Shown: positions 35,827-45,721, counted from the stretch's first letter. The stretch is 64,000 bases of DNA from Pseudomonas shahriarae (GCF_014268455.2 NZ_CP077085.1:2645001-2709000); one strand, 5' to 3'. A program made the numbers and translations. The notes: generated by a model from the sequence alone, not told the origin.

Positions 35827-36353
35827 TTGAGCCTCGTTGAGTGGTAATAGGGCCTTTATGGGTATGACTGCCTACGCACACTAAGTGACTGAATTTTGAA
35901 ATACGGTTCCTGCGTGGAGCTGGGAATTAGATTGTACGAGTGTATGAATATTTACCTGTCAGCACTCTCGCCGTGCCTGCATGGCCACCCACTTTCAATC
36001 GCTAGCCACCCCTTTACTGGCGGGAGGGGTTGCTCTTGGTGCAACCGCCCATTGCCGGGTGTTGACCGAATATGTCGCAGTGCAGTAAGCAGCCTGCTCG
36101 CCGCACTCGTTAAGCTGCGCAACGGGTGTACCTTCTGCGTGACTCTGGCCTGCCCGTCGTGTCGTCATCCGCCGGTGGTGCATCCAGTGGACGTCGAATG
36201 TGACCTCAGGGTCTTGTCCAGCTTCACCCACCTGTCACCCTGATTCGTCTATGGTGCTTATCATCAGCACCTGCGAACAGACATGACGGCCTCCCCATCA
36301 GGGGACAACACGCGACGCTTCCATCAATAACAAGCCCAAGCGGAGTACCACAG
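35827..36353. other. Gene-free intergenic stretch upstream of gdhB
   Basis: 527 bases between the divergent toxin-like gene and gdhB. Short hairpins are visible (ggttgc-N7-gcaacc near 36029-36047 and ggtgct-N7-agcacc at 36253-36271), but nothing matches a known RNA or repeat. It should contain the promoters of both flanking genes. The open frame at 35896-36243 has no credible start signal and I reject it. Confidence 0.4.
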
Positions 36354-39300
36354 ATGGCGTTCTTCACCGCAGCCAGCAAAGCCGACTTCCAGCATCAACT
36401 GCAAGCGGCACTGGCGCAGCACATCAGTGAACAGGCACTGCCACAAGTGGCGCTGTTCGCTGAACAATTCTTCGGCATCATTTCCCTGGACGAGCTGACC
36501 CAGCGTCGCATGTCCGACCTGGCCGGTTGCACCCTGTCTGCCTGGCGCCTGCTTGAGCGCTTTGATCACACCCAGCCGCAAGTGCGGGTCTACAACCCCG
36601 ACTACGAACGCCACGGCTGGCAGTCGACCCACACTGCGGTCGAGGTCTTGCACCATGACCTGCCGTTCCTCGTGGATTCGGTGCGCACTGAGCTGAACCG
36701 TCGCGGCTACAGCATCCATACCCTGCAAACCACCGTACTCAGCGTGCGCCGTGGCAAGAAGGGCGAGTTGCTGGAAATCCTGCCCAAGGGCACCCAGGGC
36801 GAAGACGTCCTGCAAGAATCCCTGATGTACCTGGAGATCGACCGCTGCGCCAACGCCGCCGAGCTGAACGTCCTGAGCAAGGAACTTGAGCAGGTACTGG
36901 GCGAAGTGCGGGTGGCCGTGGCTGATTTCGAGCCGATGAAAGCCAAGGTCCAGGAGTTGCTGGACAGCATCGATAACAGCCCGTTGACCATCGACGGTGA
37001 AGAAAAGGCCGAGATCAAAAGTTTCCTGGAATGGCTGGTGGGCAACCACTTCACCTTCCTCGGCTACGAAGAATTTGTGGTACGTGACGAGAAGGACGGC
37101 GGTCATCTGGAATATGACGCCAACTCCTTCCTCGGCCTGACCAAACTGCTGCGCGCCGGCCTCACCGCTGAAGACCTGCGCATCGAAGATTACGCCGTGG
37201 CCTACCTGCGCGAGCCGACCGTGTTGTCGTTCGCCAAGGCCGCGCACCCAAGCCGTGTACACCGTCCGGCTTACCCTGACTACGTGTCGATCCGCCAGAT
37301 CGATGCTGACGGCAAGGTCGTCAAGGAATGCCGCTTCATGGGCCTCTACACCTCCTCGGTGTACGGCGAAAGCGTGCGGGTGATTCCTTATATCCGCCGC
37401 AAGGTCGCGGAAATCGAGCGCCGCTCGGGCTTCCAGGCCAAGGCGCACCTGGGCAAGGAGCTGGCCCAGGTGGTTGAAGTGCTGCCCCGCGACGACCTGT
37501 TCCAGACCCCGGTGGACGAGCTGTTCAGCACCGTGATGTCGATCGTGCAGATCCAGGAGCGCAACAAGATCCGCGTGTTCCTGCGCAAAGACCCGTACGG
37601 CCGTTTCTGCTACTGCCTGGCCTACGTGCCGCGCGATATCTACTCCACCGAAGTGCGCCAGAAGATCCAGCAAGTGCTGATGGATCGCCTGAAAGCCTCG
37701 GATTGCGAATTCTGGACGTTCTTCTCCGAGTCCGTACTGGCCCGTGTCCAGCTGATTCTGCGGGTCGATCCGAAGAACCGCCTGGATATCGACCCGCTGC
37801 TCCTGGAAAAAGAAGTGGTGCAGGCCTGCCGCAGCTGGCAGGACGACTACGCGAGCCTGGTGGTCGAAAGCTTCGGCGAAGCCCACGGCACCAATGTGCT
37901 GGCGGATTTCCCGAAAGGCTTCCCGGCAGGCTACCGCGAGCGCTTTGCCGCGCACTCGGCCGTGGTCGACATGCAGCACCTGTTGAACCTGACCGAAGCC
38001 AAGCCACTGGTGATGAGCTTCTATCAGCCTTTGGGCCACGTGACCGGCCAGCAGGAATTGCACTGCAAGCTGTACCACGCTGACACTCCGCTGGCGTTGT
38101 CGGATGTACTGCCGATCCTCGAGAACCTCGGCCTGCGCGTGCTCGGTGAGTTCCCGTACCGCCTGCGCCACGCCAATGGCCGCGAGTTCTGGATCCATGA
38201 CTTTGCGTTCACCGCCGCCGAAGGCCTGAACCTCGATATCCAGCAGCTCAACGACACCCTGCAGGATGCGTTCGTGCACATCGTCAATGGCGATGCCGAG
38301 AACGATGCATTCAACCGCCTGGTACTGACTGCCGGCTTGCCATGGCGTGACGTGGCGCTGCTGCGTGCTTATGCCCGTTACCTGAAGCAGATCCGCCTGG
38401 GCTTCGACCTGGGTTACATCGCCAGCACCCTGAACAACCACACCGACATCGCCCGCGAGTTGACCCGGTTGTTCAAGACGCGCTTCTACCTGGCGCGCAA
38501 GCTCACTGCCGACGACCTGGAAGACAAGCAGCAGCGCCTGGAGCAAGCGATCCTCAACGCCCTGGACGATGTGCAGGTGCTTAACGAAGACCGGATCCTG
38601 CGGCGCTACCTGGACCTGATCAAGGCCACCCTGCGCACCAACTTCTACCAGGCGGATGCCAACGGCCAGAACAAGTCGTACTTCAGCTTCAAGTTCAACC
38701 CCCACGCTATTCCCGAGTTGCCCAAGCCAGTGCCGAAGTTTGAAATCTTCGTCTACTCGCCGCGGGTCGAAGGCGTGCACCTGCGCTTTGGTAACGTTGC
38801 CCGTGGCGGCCTGCGCTGGTCCGACCGTGAAGAAGACTTCCGCACCGAAGTGCTGGGCCTGGTAAAAGCCCAGCAGGTGAAGAACTCGGTGATCGTGCCG
38901 GTCGGCGCCAAGGGCGGCTTCCTGCCGCGTCGCCTGCCATTGGGCGGCAGCCGGGACGAGATCGCGGCCGAGGGCATCGCCTGCTACCGCATCTTCATTT
39001 CCGGTCTGTTGGACATTACCGACAACCTGAAAGACGGTGCCCTGGTGCCGCCGTTGAACGTGGTCCGCCACGACAACGACGACCCGTACCTGGTAGTGGC
39101 GGCCGACAAAGGCACCGCGACCTTCTCCGATATCGCCAACGGCATTGCCATCGACTACGGCTTCTGGCTGGGCGATGCGTTTGCCTCTGGTGGTTCGGCC
39201 GGTTACGACCACAAGAAAATGGGCATCACCGCCAAGGGCGCGTGGGTCGGTGTGCAGCGTCACTTCCGTGAGCGCGGCATCAATGTGCAGAAAGACAGCA

Positions 39301-41213
39301 TTACCGTGGTCGGCGTCGGCGACATGGCCGGTGACGTGTTCGGCAACGGCTTGTTGATGTCCGACAAGCTGCAACTGGTCGCGGCCTTCAACCACCTGCA
39401 TATCTTTATTGATCCAAACCCGAACCCGGAAACCAGCTTCATCGAGCGCCAGCGTATGTTTGAGCTGCCGCGTTCGGCCTGGTCGGACTACGACACCAGC
39501 ATCATGTCCGAAGGCGGCGGGATCTTCTCGCGCAGCGCCAAAAGCATTGCCATCTCGCCCCAGATGAAAGAACGCTTCGACATCCAGGCCGACAAGCTGA
39601 CCCCGACCGAGCTGCTGAACGCCTTGCTCAAGGCGCCGGTGGACCTGTTGTGGAACGGCGGTATCGGCACCTACGTCAAGGCCAGCACCGAAAGCCACGC
39701 CGATGTCGGCGACAAGGCCAACGACGCGCTGCGCGTCAACGGCAACGAGCTGCGCTGCAAAGTAGTGGGCGAGGGCGGTAACCTGGGCATGACCCAGCTG
39801 GGTCGCGTGGAATTCGGCCTCAATGGCGGCGGTTCCAACACCGACTTTATCGACAACGCCGGTGGTGTGGACTGCTCCGACCACGAAGTGAACATCAAGA
39901 TCCTGCTCAACGAAGTGGTGCAGGCTGGCGACATGACCGACAAGCAACGCAACCAGTTGCTGGCGAGCATGACCGACGAAGTCGGCAGCCTGGTGTTGGG
40001 CAACAACTACAAGCAGACCCAGGCCCTGTCCCTGGCGGCGCGCAAAGCCTACGAGCGTGCGGCCGAGTACAAGCGTCTGATGAGCGACCTGGAAGGCCGC
40101 GGCAAGCTGGACCGCGCCATCGAGTACCTGCCGACCGAGGAGCAGCTCGTCGAGCGCGCCGCGACCGGCAAGGGCCTGACCCGTCCGGAACTGTCGGTGC
40201 TGATTTCCTACAGTAAGATCGACCTCAAGGAAGCGCTGCTCAAGTCCCTGGTACCGGATGACGACTACCTGACCCGCGACATGGAGACCGCGTTCCCGCC
40301 GAGCCTGGTGGCCAAGTTCGGCGAGGCCATGCGTCGCCACCGCCTCAAGCGCGAGATCGTCAGCACCCAGATCGCCAACGACCTGGTCAACCACATGGGC
40401 ATCACCTTCGTGCAACGCCTCAAAGAGTCGACCGGCATGAGCCCGGCGAACGTGGCGGGCGCCTATGTGATCGTGCGCGACATCTTCCATCTCCCGCACT
40501 GGTTCCGTCAGATCGAAGCCCTGGATCACCAGGTCTCGGCTGAAGTGCAACTGGCGCTGATGGACGAACTGATGCGCCTGGGCCGTCGGGCTACCCGCTG
40601 GTTCCTGCGCAGCCGTCGCAACGAGCAGGATGCCGCGCGTGATGTGGCGCACTTCGGTCCGCACCTGGCGGCGTTGGGCCTCAAGCTCGACGAACTGCTG
40701 GAAGGCCCGACCCGCGAAGGCTGGCAGAACCGTTACCAGGCCTATGTCGAAGCCGGTGTGCCTGAGCTGTTGGCGCGCATGGTTGCTGGCACCACGCACC
40801 TGTACACCTTGTTGCCGATCATCGAGGCTGCTGACGTTACCGGTCAGAGCGCTGCCGATGTGGCCAAGGCCTACTTCGCCGTGGGCAGCGCCCTGGACTT
40901 GCCGTGGTACCTGCAGCAGATCAGCGATCTGCCGGTGGGCAACAACTGGCAGGCCCAGGCCCGCGAAGCCTTCCGCGATGACGTGGACTGGCAGCAACGG
41001 GCGATCACCATCAAGGTTCTGCAAATGGCCGATGCGCCAGAAGACATGGAAGCTCGCGTGGCCCTGTGGCTTGAGCAGAACGCGAGCATGGTCGAACGCT
41101 GGCGCGCGATGATGGTGGAAATCCGGGCTGCGGTCGGCACGGACTACGCCATGTACGCGGTGGCCAACCGGGAACTGCTGGACCTGGCCATGAGTGGTCA
41201 AGCGGTGCTGTAA
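36354..41213 (+). CDS. gdhB: NAD-specific glutamate dehydrogenase, large (180-kDa) type
   Basis: Oxidatively deaminates glutamate to 2-oxoglutarate with NAD+, a mainly catabolic reaction. At 1,619 residues it matches the large bacterial GDH_180 class. The N-terminal half (about 1-700) carries regulatory ACT-like regions, e.g. QSTHTAVEVLHHDLPFLVDSV. The catalytic region contains ARGGLRWSDREEDFRTEVLGL and the active-site VPVGAKGGF (near residue 853), followed by the Rossmann half with ITVVGVGDMAGDVFGNG. A long C-terminal region follows. CGGAG precedes the ATG by about ten bases. A strong terminator lies 26 bases past the stop. A reading frame of nearly the same length on the opposite strand is a compositional shadow. 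Confidence 0.97.
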   Translation: MAFFTAASKADFQHQLQAALAQHISEQALPQVALFAEQFFGIISLDELTQRRMSDLAGCTLSAWRLLERFDHTQPQVRVYNPDYERHGWQSTHTAVEVLHHDLPFLVDSVRTELNRRGYSIHTLQTTVLSVRRGKKGELLEILPKGTQGEDVLQESLMYLEIDRCANAAELNVLSKELEQVLGEVRVAVADFEPMKAKVQELLDSIDNSPLTIDGEEKAEIKSFLEWLVGNHFTFLGYEEFVVRDEKDGGHLEYDANSFLGLTKLLRAGLTAEDLRIEDYAVAYLREPTVLSFAKAAHPSRVHRPAYPDYVSIRQIDADGKVVKECRFMGLYTSSVYGESVRVIPYIRRKVAEIERRSGFQAKAHLGKELAQVVEVLPRDDLFQTPVDELFSTVMSIVQIQERNKIRVFLRKDPYGRFCYCLAYVPRDIYSTEVRQKIQQVLMDRLKASDCEFWTFFSESVLARVQLILRVDPKNRLDIDPLLLEKEVVQACRSWQDDYASLVVESFGEAHGTNVLADFPKGFPAGYRERFAAHSAVVDMQHLLNLTEAKPLVMSFYQPLGHVTGQQELHCKLYHADTPLALSDVLPILENLGLRVLGEFPYRLRHANGREFWIHDFAFTAAEGLNLDIQQLNDTLQDAFVHIVNGDAENDAFNRLVLTAGLPWRDVALLRAYARYLKQIRLGFDLGYIASTLNNHTDIARELTRLFKTRFYLARKLTADDLEDKQQRLEQAILNALDDVQVLNEDRILRRYLDLIKATLRTNFYQADANGQNKSYFSFKFNPHAIPELPKPVPKFEIFVYSPRVEGVHLRFGNVARGGLRWSDREEDFRTEVLGLVKAQQVKNSVIVPVGAKGGFLPRRLPLGGSRDEIAAEGIACYRIFISGLLDITDNLKDGALVPPLNVVRHDNDDPYLVVAADKGTATFSDIANGIAIDYGFWLGDAFASGGSAGYDHKKMGITAKGAWVGVQRHFRERGINVQKDSITVVGVGDMAGDVFGNGLLMSDKLQLVAAFNHLHIFIDPNPNPETSFIERQRMFELPRSAWSDYDTSIMSEGGGIFSRSAKSIAISPQMKERFDIQADKLTPTELLNALLKAPVDLLWNGGIGTYVKASTESHADVGDKANDALRVNGNELRCKVVGEGGNLGMTQLGRVEFGLNGGGSNTDFIDNAGGVDCSDHEVNIKILLNEVVQAGDMTDKQRNQLLASMTDEVGSLVLGNNYKQTQALSLAARKAYERAAEYKRLMSDLEGRGKLDRAIEYLPTEEQLVERAATGKGLTRPELSVLISYSKIDLKEALLKSLVPDDDYLTRDMETAFPPSLVAKFGEAMRRHRLKREIVSTQIANDLVNHMGITFVQRLKESTGMSPANVAGAYVIVRDIFHLPHWFRQIEALDHQVSAEVQLALMDELMRLGRRATRWFLRSRRNEQDAARDVAHFGPHLAALGLKLDELLEGPTREGWQNRYQAYVEAGVPELLARMVAGTTHLYTLLPIIEAADVTGQSAADVAKAYFAVGSALDLPWYLQQISDLPVGNNWQAQAREAFRDDVDWQQRAITIKVLQMADAPEDMEARVALWLEQNASMVERWRAMMVEIRAAVGTDYAMYAVANRELLDLAMSGQAVL

Positions 41214-41230
41214 TCGGCTGCTAGCGCGTT

Positions 41231-41273
41231 AAAACAAAGCCCCGTCTCGCGAGAGACGGGGCTTTTTGTTTTC
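41231..41273 (+). terminator. Rho-independent terminator of gdhB
   Basis: A ten-base perfect GC-rich stem (gccccgtctc, 41239-41248; gagacggggc, 41253-41262) with a gcga tetraloop is followed by ttttt-g-tttt. The A-rich stretch before it makes the structure usable on the opposite strand too. Confidence 0.93.
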
Positions 41274-41323
41274 ACTCGATTCAATGTAGGGTGTATGCAA
41301 AATTTGCTGCCCCTGGTGCCCCT

Positions 41324-42776
41324 TGTGGGAGCGGGCTTGCCCGCGATAGCGGCAGTCCAGTCACTGTCGCTGGCGGCTGACCCACCGCCATCGCAGGCAA
41401 GCCAGCTCCCACATTTGATTTGGGGTGGTACCAACATTCTCTGCGCCAGTGAGGTCCCCTGTGGGAGCGGGCTTGCCCGCGATAGCGGCAGTCCAGTCAC
41501 TACTTCTGGCAACTGATCCACCGCCATCGCAGGCAAGCCAGCTCCCACATTTGATTTGTGGTTGTACCAACATTCTCTGCCACACGAAGATCCCCTGTGG
41601 GAGCGGGCTTGCCCGCGATAGCGGCAGTCCAGTCACTACTTCTGGCAACTGATCTACCGCCATCGCAGGCAAGCCAGCTCCCACATTTGATTTGTGGTGG
41701 GGCCAAAATTCTCTGCCCCGCGCAGATCCCCTGTGGGAGCGGGCTTGCTCGCGAAAGCGGCAGTCCAGTCACTACTTCTGGCAACTGACCCACCGCCATC
41801 GCAGGCAAGCCAGCTCCCACATTTGATTTGTGGTTGTACCAACATTCTCTGCCCCGCGCAGATCCCCTGTGGGAGCGGGCTTGCTCGCGAAAGCGGCAGT
41901 CCAGTCACTGTTGCTGACGGCTGACTCACCGCCATCGCAGGCAAGCCAGCTACTACATTTGATTTGTGGTGGTACCAAAATTCTCTGCCCCGCGCAGATC
42001 CCCTGTGGGAGCGGGCTTGCCCGCGATAGCGGCAGTCCAGTCACTGTTGCTGGCGGCTGACTCACCGCCATCGCAGGCAAGCCAGCTACTACATTTGATT
42101 TGTGGTGGTACCAACATTCTCTGCCCCGCGCAGATCCCCTGTGGGAGCGGGCTTGCTCGCGAAAGCGGCAGTCCAGTCACTGTTTCTGGCGGCTGATACA
42201 CCGCCATCGCAGGCAAGCCAGCTCCCACATTTGATTTGTGGTGGTACCAAAATTCTCTGCCCCGCGCAGATCCCCTGTGGGAGCGGGCTTGCTCGCGAAA
42301 GCGGCAGTCCAGTCACTGTTTCTGGCGGCTGATACACCGCCATCGCAGGCAAGCCAGCTCCCACATTTGATTTGTGGTGGTACCAAAATTCTCTGCCCCG
42401 CGCAGATCCCCTGTGGGAGCGGGCTTGCTCGCGAAAGCGGCAGTCCAGTCACTGTTTCTGGCGGCTGATACACCGCCATCGCAGGCAAGCCAGCTCCCAC
42501 ATTTGATTTGTGGTGGTACCAAAATTCTCTGCCCCGCGCAGATCCCCTGTGGGAGCGGGCTTGCTCGCGAAAGCGGCAGTCCAGTCACTGTTTCTGGCAA
42601 CTGATCTACCGCCATCGCAGGCAAGCCAGCTCCCACATTTGATTTGTGGTGGTGCCAACATTCTCTGCCCCGCGCAGATCCCCTGTGGGAGCGGGCTTAC
42701 CCGCGATAGCGACAGTCCAGTCACTGTTGCTGGCGGCTGACCCACCGCCATCGCAAGCAAGCCAGCTCCCACAGTT
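41324..42776. repeat. Tandem array of eleven 136-bp REPIN units
   Basis: The REP start tgtgggagcggg recurs at 41324, 41460, 41596, 41732, 41868, 42004, 42140, 42276, 42412, 42548 and 42684, an exact period of 136 bases. Each unit is a REPIN (forward REP, about 35-base loop beginning agtccagtcact, reverse REP ccgccatcgcaggcaagcc...) followed by a conserved spacer (tttgatttgtggtggtacca, aattctctgcc, gcgcagatccc). Two versions of the left REP alternate: gcccgcgatagcgg and gctcgcgaaagcgg. Units 7-9 are almost identical, pointing to recent unequal exchange. The last unit lacks the spacer. It fills the gap between the convergent gdhB and gntR genes; the many short open frames are repeat artefacts. 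Confidence 0.95.
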
Positions 42777-42790
42777 GAATCTCCATTGGC

Positions 42791-43468
42791 TTACGAGAGT
42801 TGTGCTTGCAGATGATCCAGATGTTGGGTCATCAGGCTTACGGCCGTGCCCCCATCCCTGCGCTCCAGTGCCTCGATCATCGCCGACTGCTCACGCCAGG
42901 TCCCGGCGAACGTTCCCTGTTGCGCAATGACCAGCGAGGTCAACGGCACCAGGCTATTGAGAAACTGCGCCAGTGGCCGATTCCCCGCAATGCTCGCCAG
43001 CAATAGGTGAAACTCGCCACACAGGCGGATGGCCGGGCCTTGCTGGCCCTGTTCGACGCACGCCCGTTGGCGCGCCACCAGTTCACGCAAGCGCCGCACC
43101 TGGCCGGGGCTGGCCTGTGCGCACGCCAATTGCACCACGGTCACTTCCATCAAGCGCCGCGCCTCGAGAATGTGTTGCACCTGCTGCGCATCGGGCGCCG
43201 CCACCTGGGCACGCAGGTTGGGGCGCAGGATGATCACTTGCTGCTCGGCCAGGCGCGCCAGGACCCGGCGCAGTACGCTGCGGCTGACGCCAAATTGTTC
43301 GGCCAGGCCTTCTTCGGTAAAGCGGCTGGTGGGCACGATGCGCTGTTCGAGGATGGCATCGAACAGCCGTGGGTAGAGGTCATCCACCGAGGGCCGTTTA
43401 CCGGGCACCAGGCGCATGGGGGGCGGGGCGGTGACAACGTTAGTGCGTTGCAGGGCATGAGCGCTCAT
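42791..43468 (-). CDS. GntR-family transcriptional regulator, FCD subfamily (second of two)
   Basis: 225 residues. A winged helix-turn-helix at about 30-95 contains SRFTEEGLAEQFGVSRSVLRRVLARLAEQQVIILRPN. The C-terminal FCD domain is all-helical, with metal or ligand-binding candidates in CGEFHLLLASIAGNRPLAQFLNSL and the final MTQHLDHL. GGAGG lies seven bases before the ATG. It starts 15 bases after another FCD regulator and lies in the same run as the symporter gene, so all three may be one operon. The ligand is probably a small organic acid, inferred from family and neighbours. The 3' end abuts the REPIN array. Confidence 0.88.
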   Translation of the reverse strand: MSAHALQRTNVVTAPPPMRLVPGKRPSVDDLYPRLFDAILEQRIVPTSRFTEEGLAEQFGVSRSVLRRVLARLAEQQVIILRPNLRAQVAAPDAQQVQHILEARRLMEVTVVQLACAQASPGQVRRLRELVARQRACVEQGQQGPAIRLCGEFHLLLASIAGNRPLAQFLNSLVPLTSLVIAQQGTFAGTWREQSAMIEALERRDGGTAVSLMTQHLDHLQAQLS

Positions 43469-43483
43469 GGCCAGCCTCCAAAG

Positions 43484-44185
43484 TCAGTTGCCGAGATGGT
43501 CGTCGGGAATGTTCAGGGCGGTCCCCATGCGCTGGCCTTCGTTGAGGATATGGCGGCGCATTTCGGCGCTGGCCTGGGCGCTGTTCTTGCTGCGGATCGC
43601 GCGCACCACCGCTTCGTTTTCCTGCAGGCGCTCGGCCAGGTGTTCGGGGGAGTTGCGCAACACCTGGGCGCTTTGCTTGAGGGCGTTGCTAGTCTGCTGC
43701 ACCACGTTCTGGAAGATCGGGTTGGAGGTCAGGGCGAACAGTTCTTCGTGGAAGGCGATGTAGGCGTTCATCCCCGCTTCACTGTCGTTGGCGTCCAGGG
43801 CTTCGCGCATGTCCATCAGGGTCAGGCGCAGTTGCCCGATTTCCTTGCTGGTGATGGACTGGGCCACCAGGCCGACGATAAACGGCTCCAGGGTGTAGCG
43901 CAGTTGCAGGATGTCGGCGAGGCTGGCGTCGGCCACGGCATCATGGGCTTGGGGCTCGTTGACGCTGGTTTCCAGCACGACCACGCCTTTGCCGGGCATC
44001 GAGCGCACCAGGCCGAGGGTTTCCAGGACGATCACGGCTTCGCGCAGGCTCGGGCGGCTGATGCCCAATTGTTCGGCCAGTTCGCGCTGGCCGGGGAGCA
44101 TTTCGCCACGCCGCCATTGGCCTCGGGCCAGGGCGGCGCGTAGTTTTTCTACGACTGAATTGACGACGGTTGAGGTGCTGATCAC
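43484..44185 (-). CDS. FadR/GntR-family transcriptional regulator, FCD subfamily (first of two)
   Basis: 233 residues from a GTG start at 44185, chosen because AAGGAG sits six bases upstream (aaggagcccggcGTG); the open frame continues upstream through a REP hairpin that is not coding. The N-terminal winged helix-turn-helix is RGEMLPGQRELAEQLGISRPSLREAVIVLETLGLV (about 33-67). The FCD domain follows, with conserved residues in LQLRYTLEPFIVGLVAQ, NAYIAFHEELFALTSNP and MRRHILNEGQRM. It lies directly downstream of the dicarboxylate symporter gene and likely controls it; candidate operators with the FCD-type half-sites TGGT-N3-ACC are found upstream of the symporter. Confidence 0.88.
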   Translation of the reverse strand: MISTSTVVNSVVEKLRAALARGQWRRGEMLPGQRELAEQLGISRPSLREAVIVLETLGLVRSMPGKGVVVLETSVNEPQAHDAVADASLADILQLRYTLEPFIVGLVAQSITSKEIGQLRLTLMDMREALDANDSEAGMNAYIAFHEELFALTSNPIFQNVVQQTSNALKQSAQVLRNSPEHLAERLQENEAVVRAIRSKNSAQASAEMRRHILNEGQRMGTALNIPDDHLGN

Positions 44186-44237
44186 GCCGGGCTCCTTATG
44201 TTGCAAACACAAACGGTAAAAATGGCGACGATTAACG

Positions 44238-44263
44238 GTGGGAGCGAGCAAGCCCGCTCCCAC
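44238..44263. repeat. Short REP hairpin between symporter and gntR
   Basis: A perfect palindrome, gtgggagcg-agcaagcc-cgctcccac, lying just after the symporter stop. It could attenuate transcription into the regulator genes. Confidence 0.75.
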
Positions 44264-44275
44264 ACTCGATCTGCG

Positions 44276-45586
44276 CTAGAACTCCTGGTGAGCCGGCAAC
44301 ACCGGCTTCTTGGCCTGGAACGCATACCCTTGCTGCCCCTCCAGCACCTTGTTGGCCCGTTGCAGATCAATGTCCTTTTCCCAGCGGGCAATGGCCACGG
44401 TGGCCACGCAGTTGCCGATCAGGTTGGTCAGTGCACGGCCAATCCCCATAAACCAGTCCACGGCCAACACCAGCACCAGGCCCACCACCGGGATGGCGGG
44501 AATGGCGGTGAGGGTCGCGGCCAGAATCACCAGGGCCGAGCCCGGTATGCCGTGGGCACCCTTGGAGGTGATCAGCGACACCAGCAGGATGGTCAGCAGA
44601 TCGGTCATCGACAACGGCGTACCGGTGGCGTTGGCGATAAACACAATGGCCAGGGTCAGGTAGATCGAGAAACCATCGAGGTTGAACGAGTAACCGGTGG
44701 GGATCACCAGGCCGACGGTGGAACTGCCGATGCCCAGGTGCTCCAGTTTACGCATGATCTGTGGCAACACTGCATCGGATGACGCGGTGCCCATCACGAT
44801 CAGCAGCTCTTCGCGCAGGTATTTGAGCAGCGGCAGCATGCGCAGGCCCGACAGGCGCATCACCGCGCCCAGGATCAGCGCGACAAACGCGATGCAGGTC
44901 AGGTAGAACAGACCCACCAGGCTGCCCAGGTGCTGTAGCGAATCCAGGCCATAGGTGCTGGTGGTAAAGGCGATGGCACCGAATACGCCGATGGGCGCCA
45001 GGCGCACGATCATGCCCATGATGCGGAAGATCACATGGCTCAGTTCGTTGATCAGTCGTGAAATGCCCGACGCCGCTTCCCCTACCAGGTTCAGCGCACT
45101 GCCGAACAGCACCGAGAACAACAGCACTTGCAGTACGTTGTTGTCGGCAAAGGCGCCGATCACCGAGTTGGGGATCAGGTCCATCAGGAACTGACTAGTG
45201 CCCTTGATATGTTGGCCACGATCCGCCAATTCATTGAGGCCGGCGGAAGACAGCTGTTCCAGATGGATATTGGCCCCGCTACCGATCCCGGTACTGAAGG
45301 CCAGCACCAGGCCCAGTACCAGGGCGATGGTGGTGAGGATTTCGAAATAGATCACCGACTTGAGGCCGATGCGCCCGACTTTTTTCAGGTCGCCAGCACC
45401 GGAAATGCCGCTGACCACCACGCAGAACACGATCAGGCCGATCAGCATCTTGATCAGCTTGATAAAGCCGTCACCCAGGGGTTTGAGTTGTGAGGAGAAT
45501 TCGGGAAGGGCCAAGCCGCACGCGATGCCGAGCATCAGGCCTATGACGACTTGCAGGAAAATCGAACGCGAGCACCATCTGAGCAT
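44276..45586 (-). CDS. Dicarboxylate/amino acid:cation symporter (DctA-like, DAACS family)
   Basis: A 436-residue inner-membrane sodium- or proton-coupled uptake carrier. Hydrophobic segments fill the sequence (LQVVIGLMLGIACGLAL, LIKMLIGLIVFCVVVSG, YFEILTTIALVLGLVLAF). The hallmark re-entrant loops and substrate motifs are ELLIVMGTASSDAVLPQIM and GLVIPTGYSFNLDGFSIYLTLAIVFIANATG, with the final RALTNLIGNCVATVAIARWE. In most DctA proteins the central motif is NLDGTSIYL; here Phe replaces Thr, which may shift specificity. Succinate, malate, fumarate or an aromatic or organic acid is plausible. Two FCD GntR genes follow on the same strand, fitting substrate-induced control. Confidence 0.88.
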   Translation of the reverse strand: MLRWCSRSIFLQVVIGLMLGIACGLALPEFSSQLKPLGDGFIKLIKMLIGLIVFCVVVSGISGAGDLKKVGRIGLKSVIYFEILTTIALVLGLVLAFSTGIGSGANIHLEQLSSAGLNELADRGQHIKGTSQFLMDLIPNSVIGAFADNNVLQVLLFSVLFGSALNLVGEAASGISRLINELSHVIFRIMGMIVRLAPIGVFGAIAFTTSTYGLDSLQHLGSLVGLFYLTCIAFVALILGAVMRLSGLRMLPLLKYLREELLIVMGTASSDAVLPQIMRKLEHLGIGSSTVGLVIPTGYSFNLDGFSIYLTLAIVFIANATGTPLSMTDLLTILLVSLITSKGAHGIPGSALVILAATLTAIPAIPVVGLVLVLAVDWFMGIGRALTNLIGNCVATVAIARWEKDIDLQRANKVLEGQQGYAFQAKKPVLPAHQEF

Positions 45587-45635
45587 GGGAAGGATCTCTA
45601 TTCGGTGCCCTGGTGGGTCCAGGGCTTAATTGTTG

Positions 45636-45646
45636 TGGTCTTACCG
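45636..45646. promoter_or_regulatory. Candidate FCD-GntR operator, site 1 (TGGTCTTACCG)
   Basis: Fits the TGGT-N3-ACC(A) core bound by many FCD regulators. It lies about 50 bases before the symporter start codon. A second site with the same GGTCTTACC core is 86 bases further upstream. Confidence 0.4.
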
Positions 45647-45721
45647 GTAAGTCCAGTGCGCGGCCAGTCTACGCTCGGTTTTTTGCAAACTACAAGGGGG
45701 GGAGGGGCTGTTTAGCTTGTC

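Noticed and set aside
35896..36243. A 115-codon Cys-rich open frame upstream of gdhB
   Set aside because: No ribosome-binding site, no recognisable domain, and composition unlike real genes nearby.
36324..41201. A 1,625-codon open frame antisense to gdhB
   Set aside because: Its product is His/Gln/Val-rich low-complexity sequence typical of the complement of a GC-rich gene, and gdhB matches a known family over its whole length.
41324..42776. Possible CRISPR array
   Set aside because: Both the repeat and the spacer are conserved from unit to unit, the units are palindromic REPINs of 136 bases, and no cas gene is nearby.
41295..42930. About twenty short open frames repeating every 136 bases on both strands
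   Set aside because: They arise from the REPIN array; all read MGAGL...GKPAPT or VGAGL-type translations of REP DNA and have no ribosome-binding sites.
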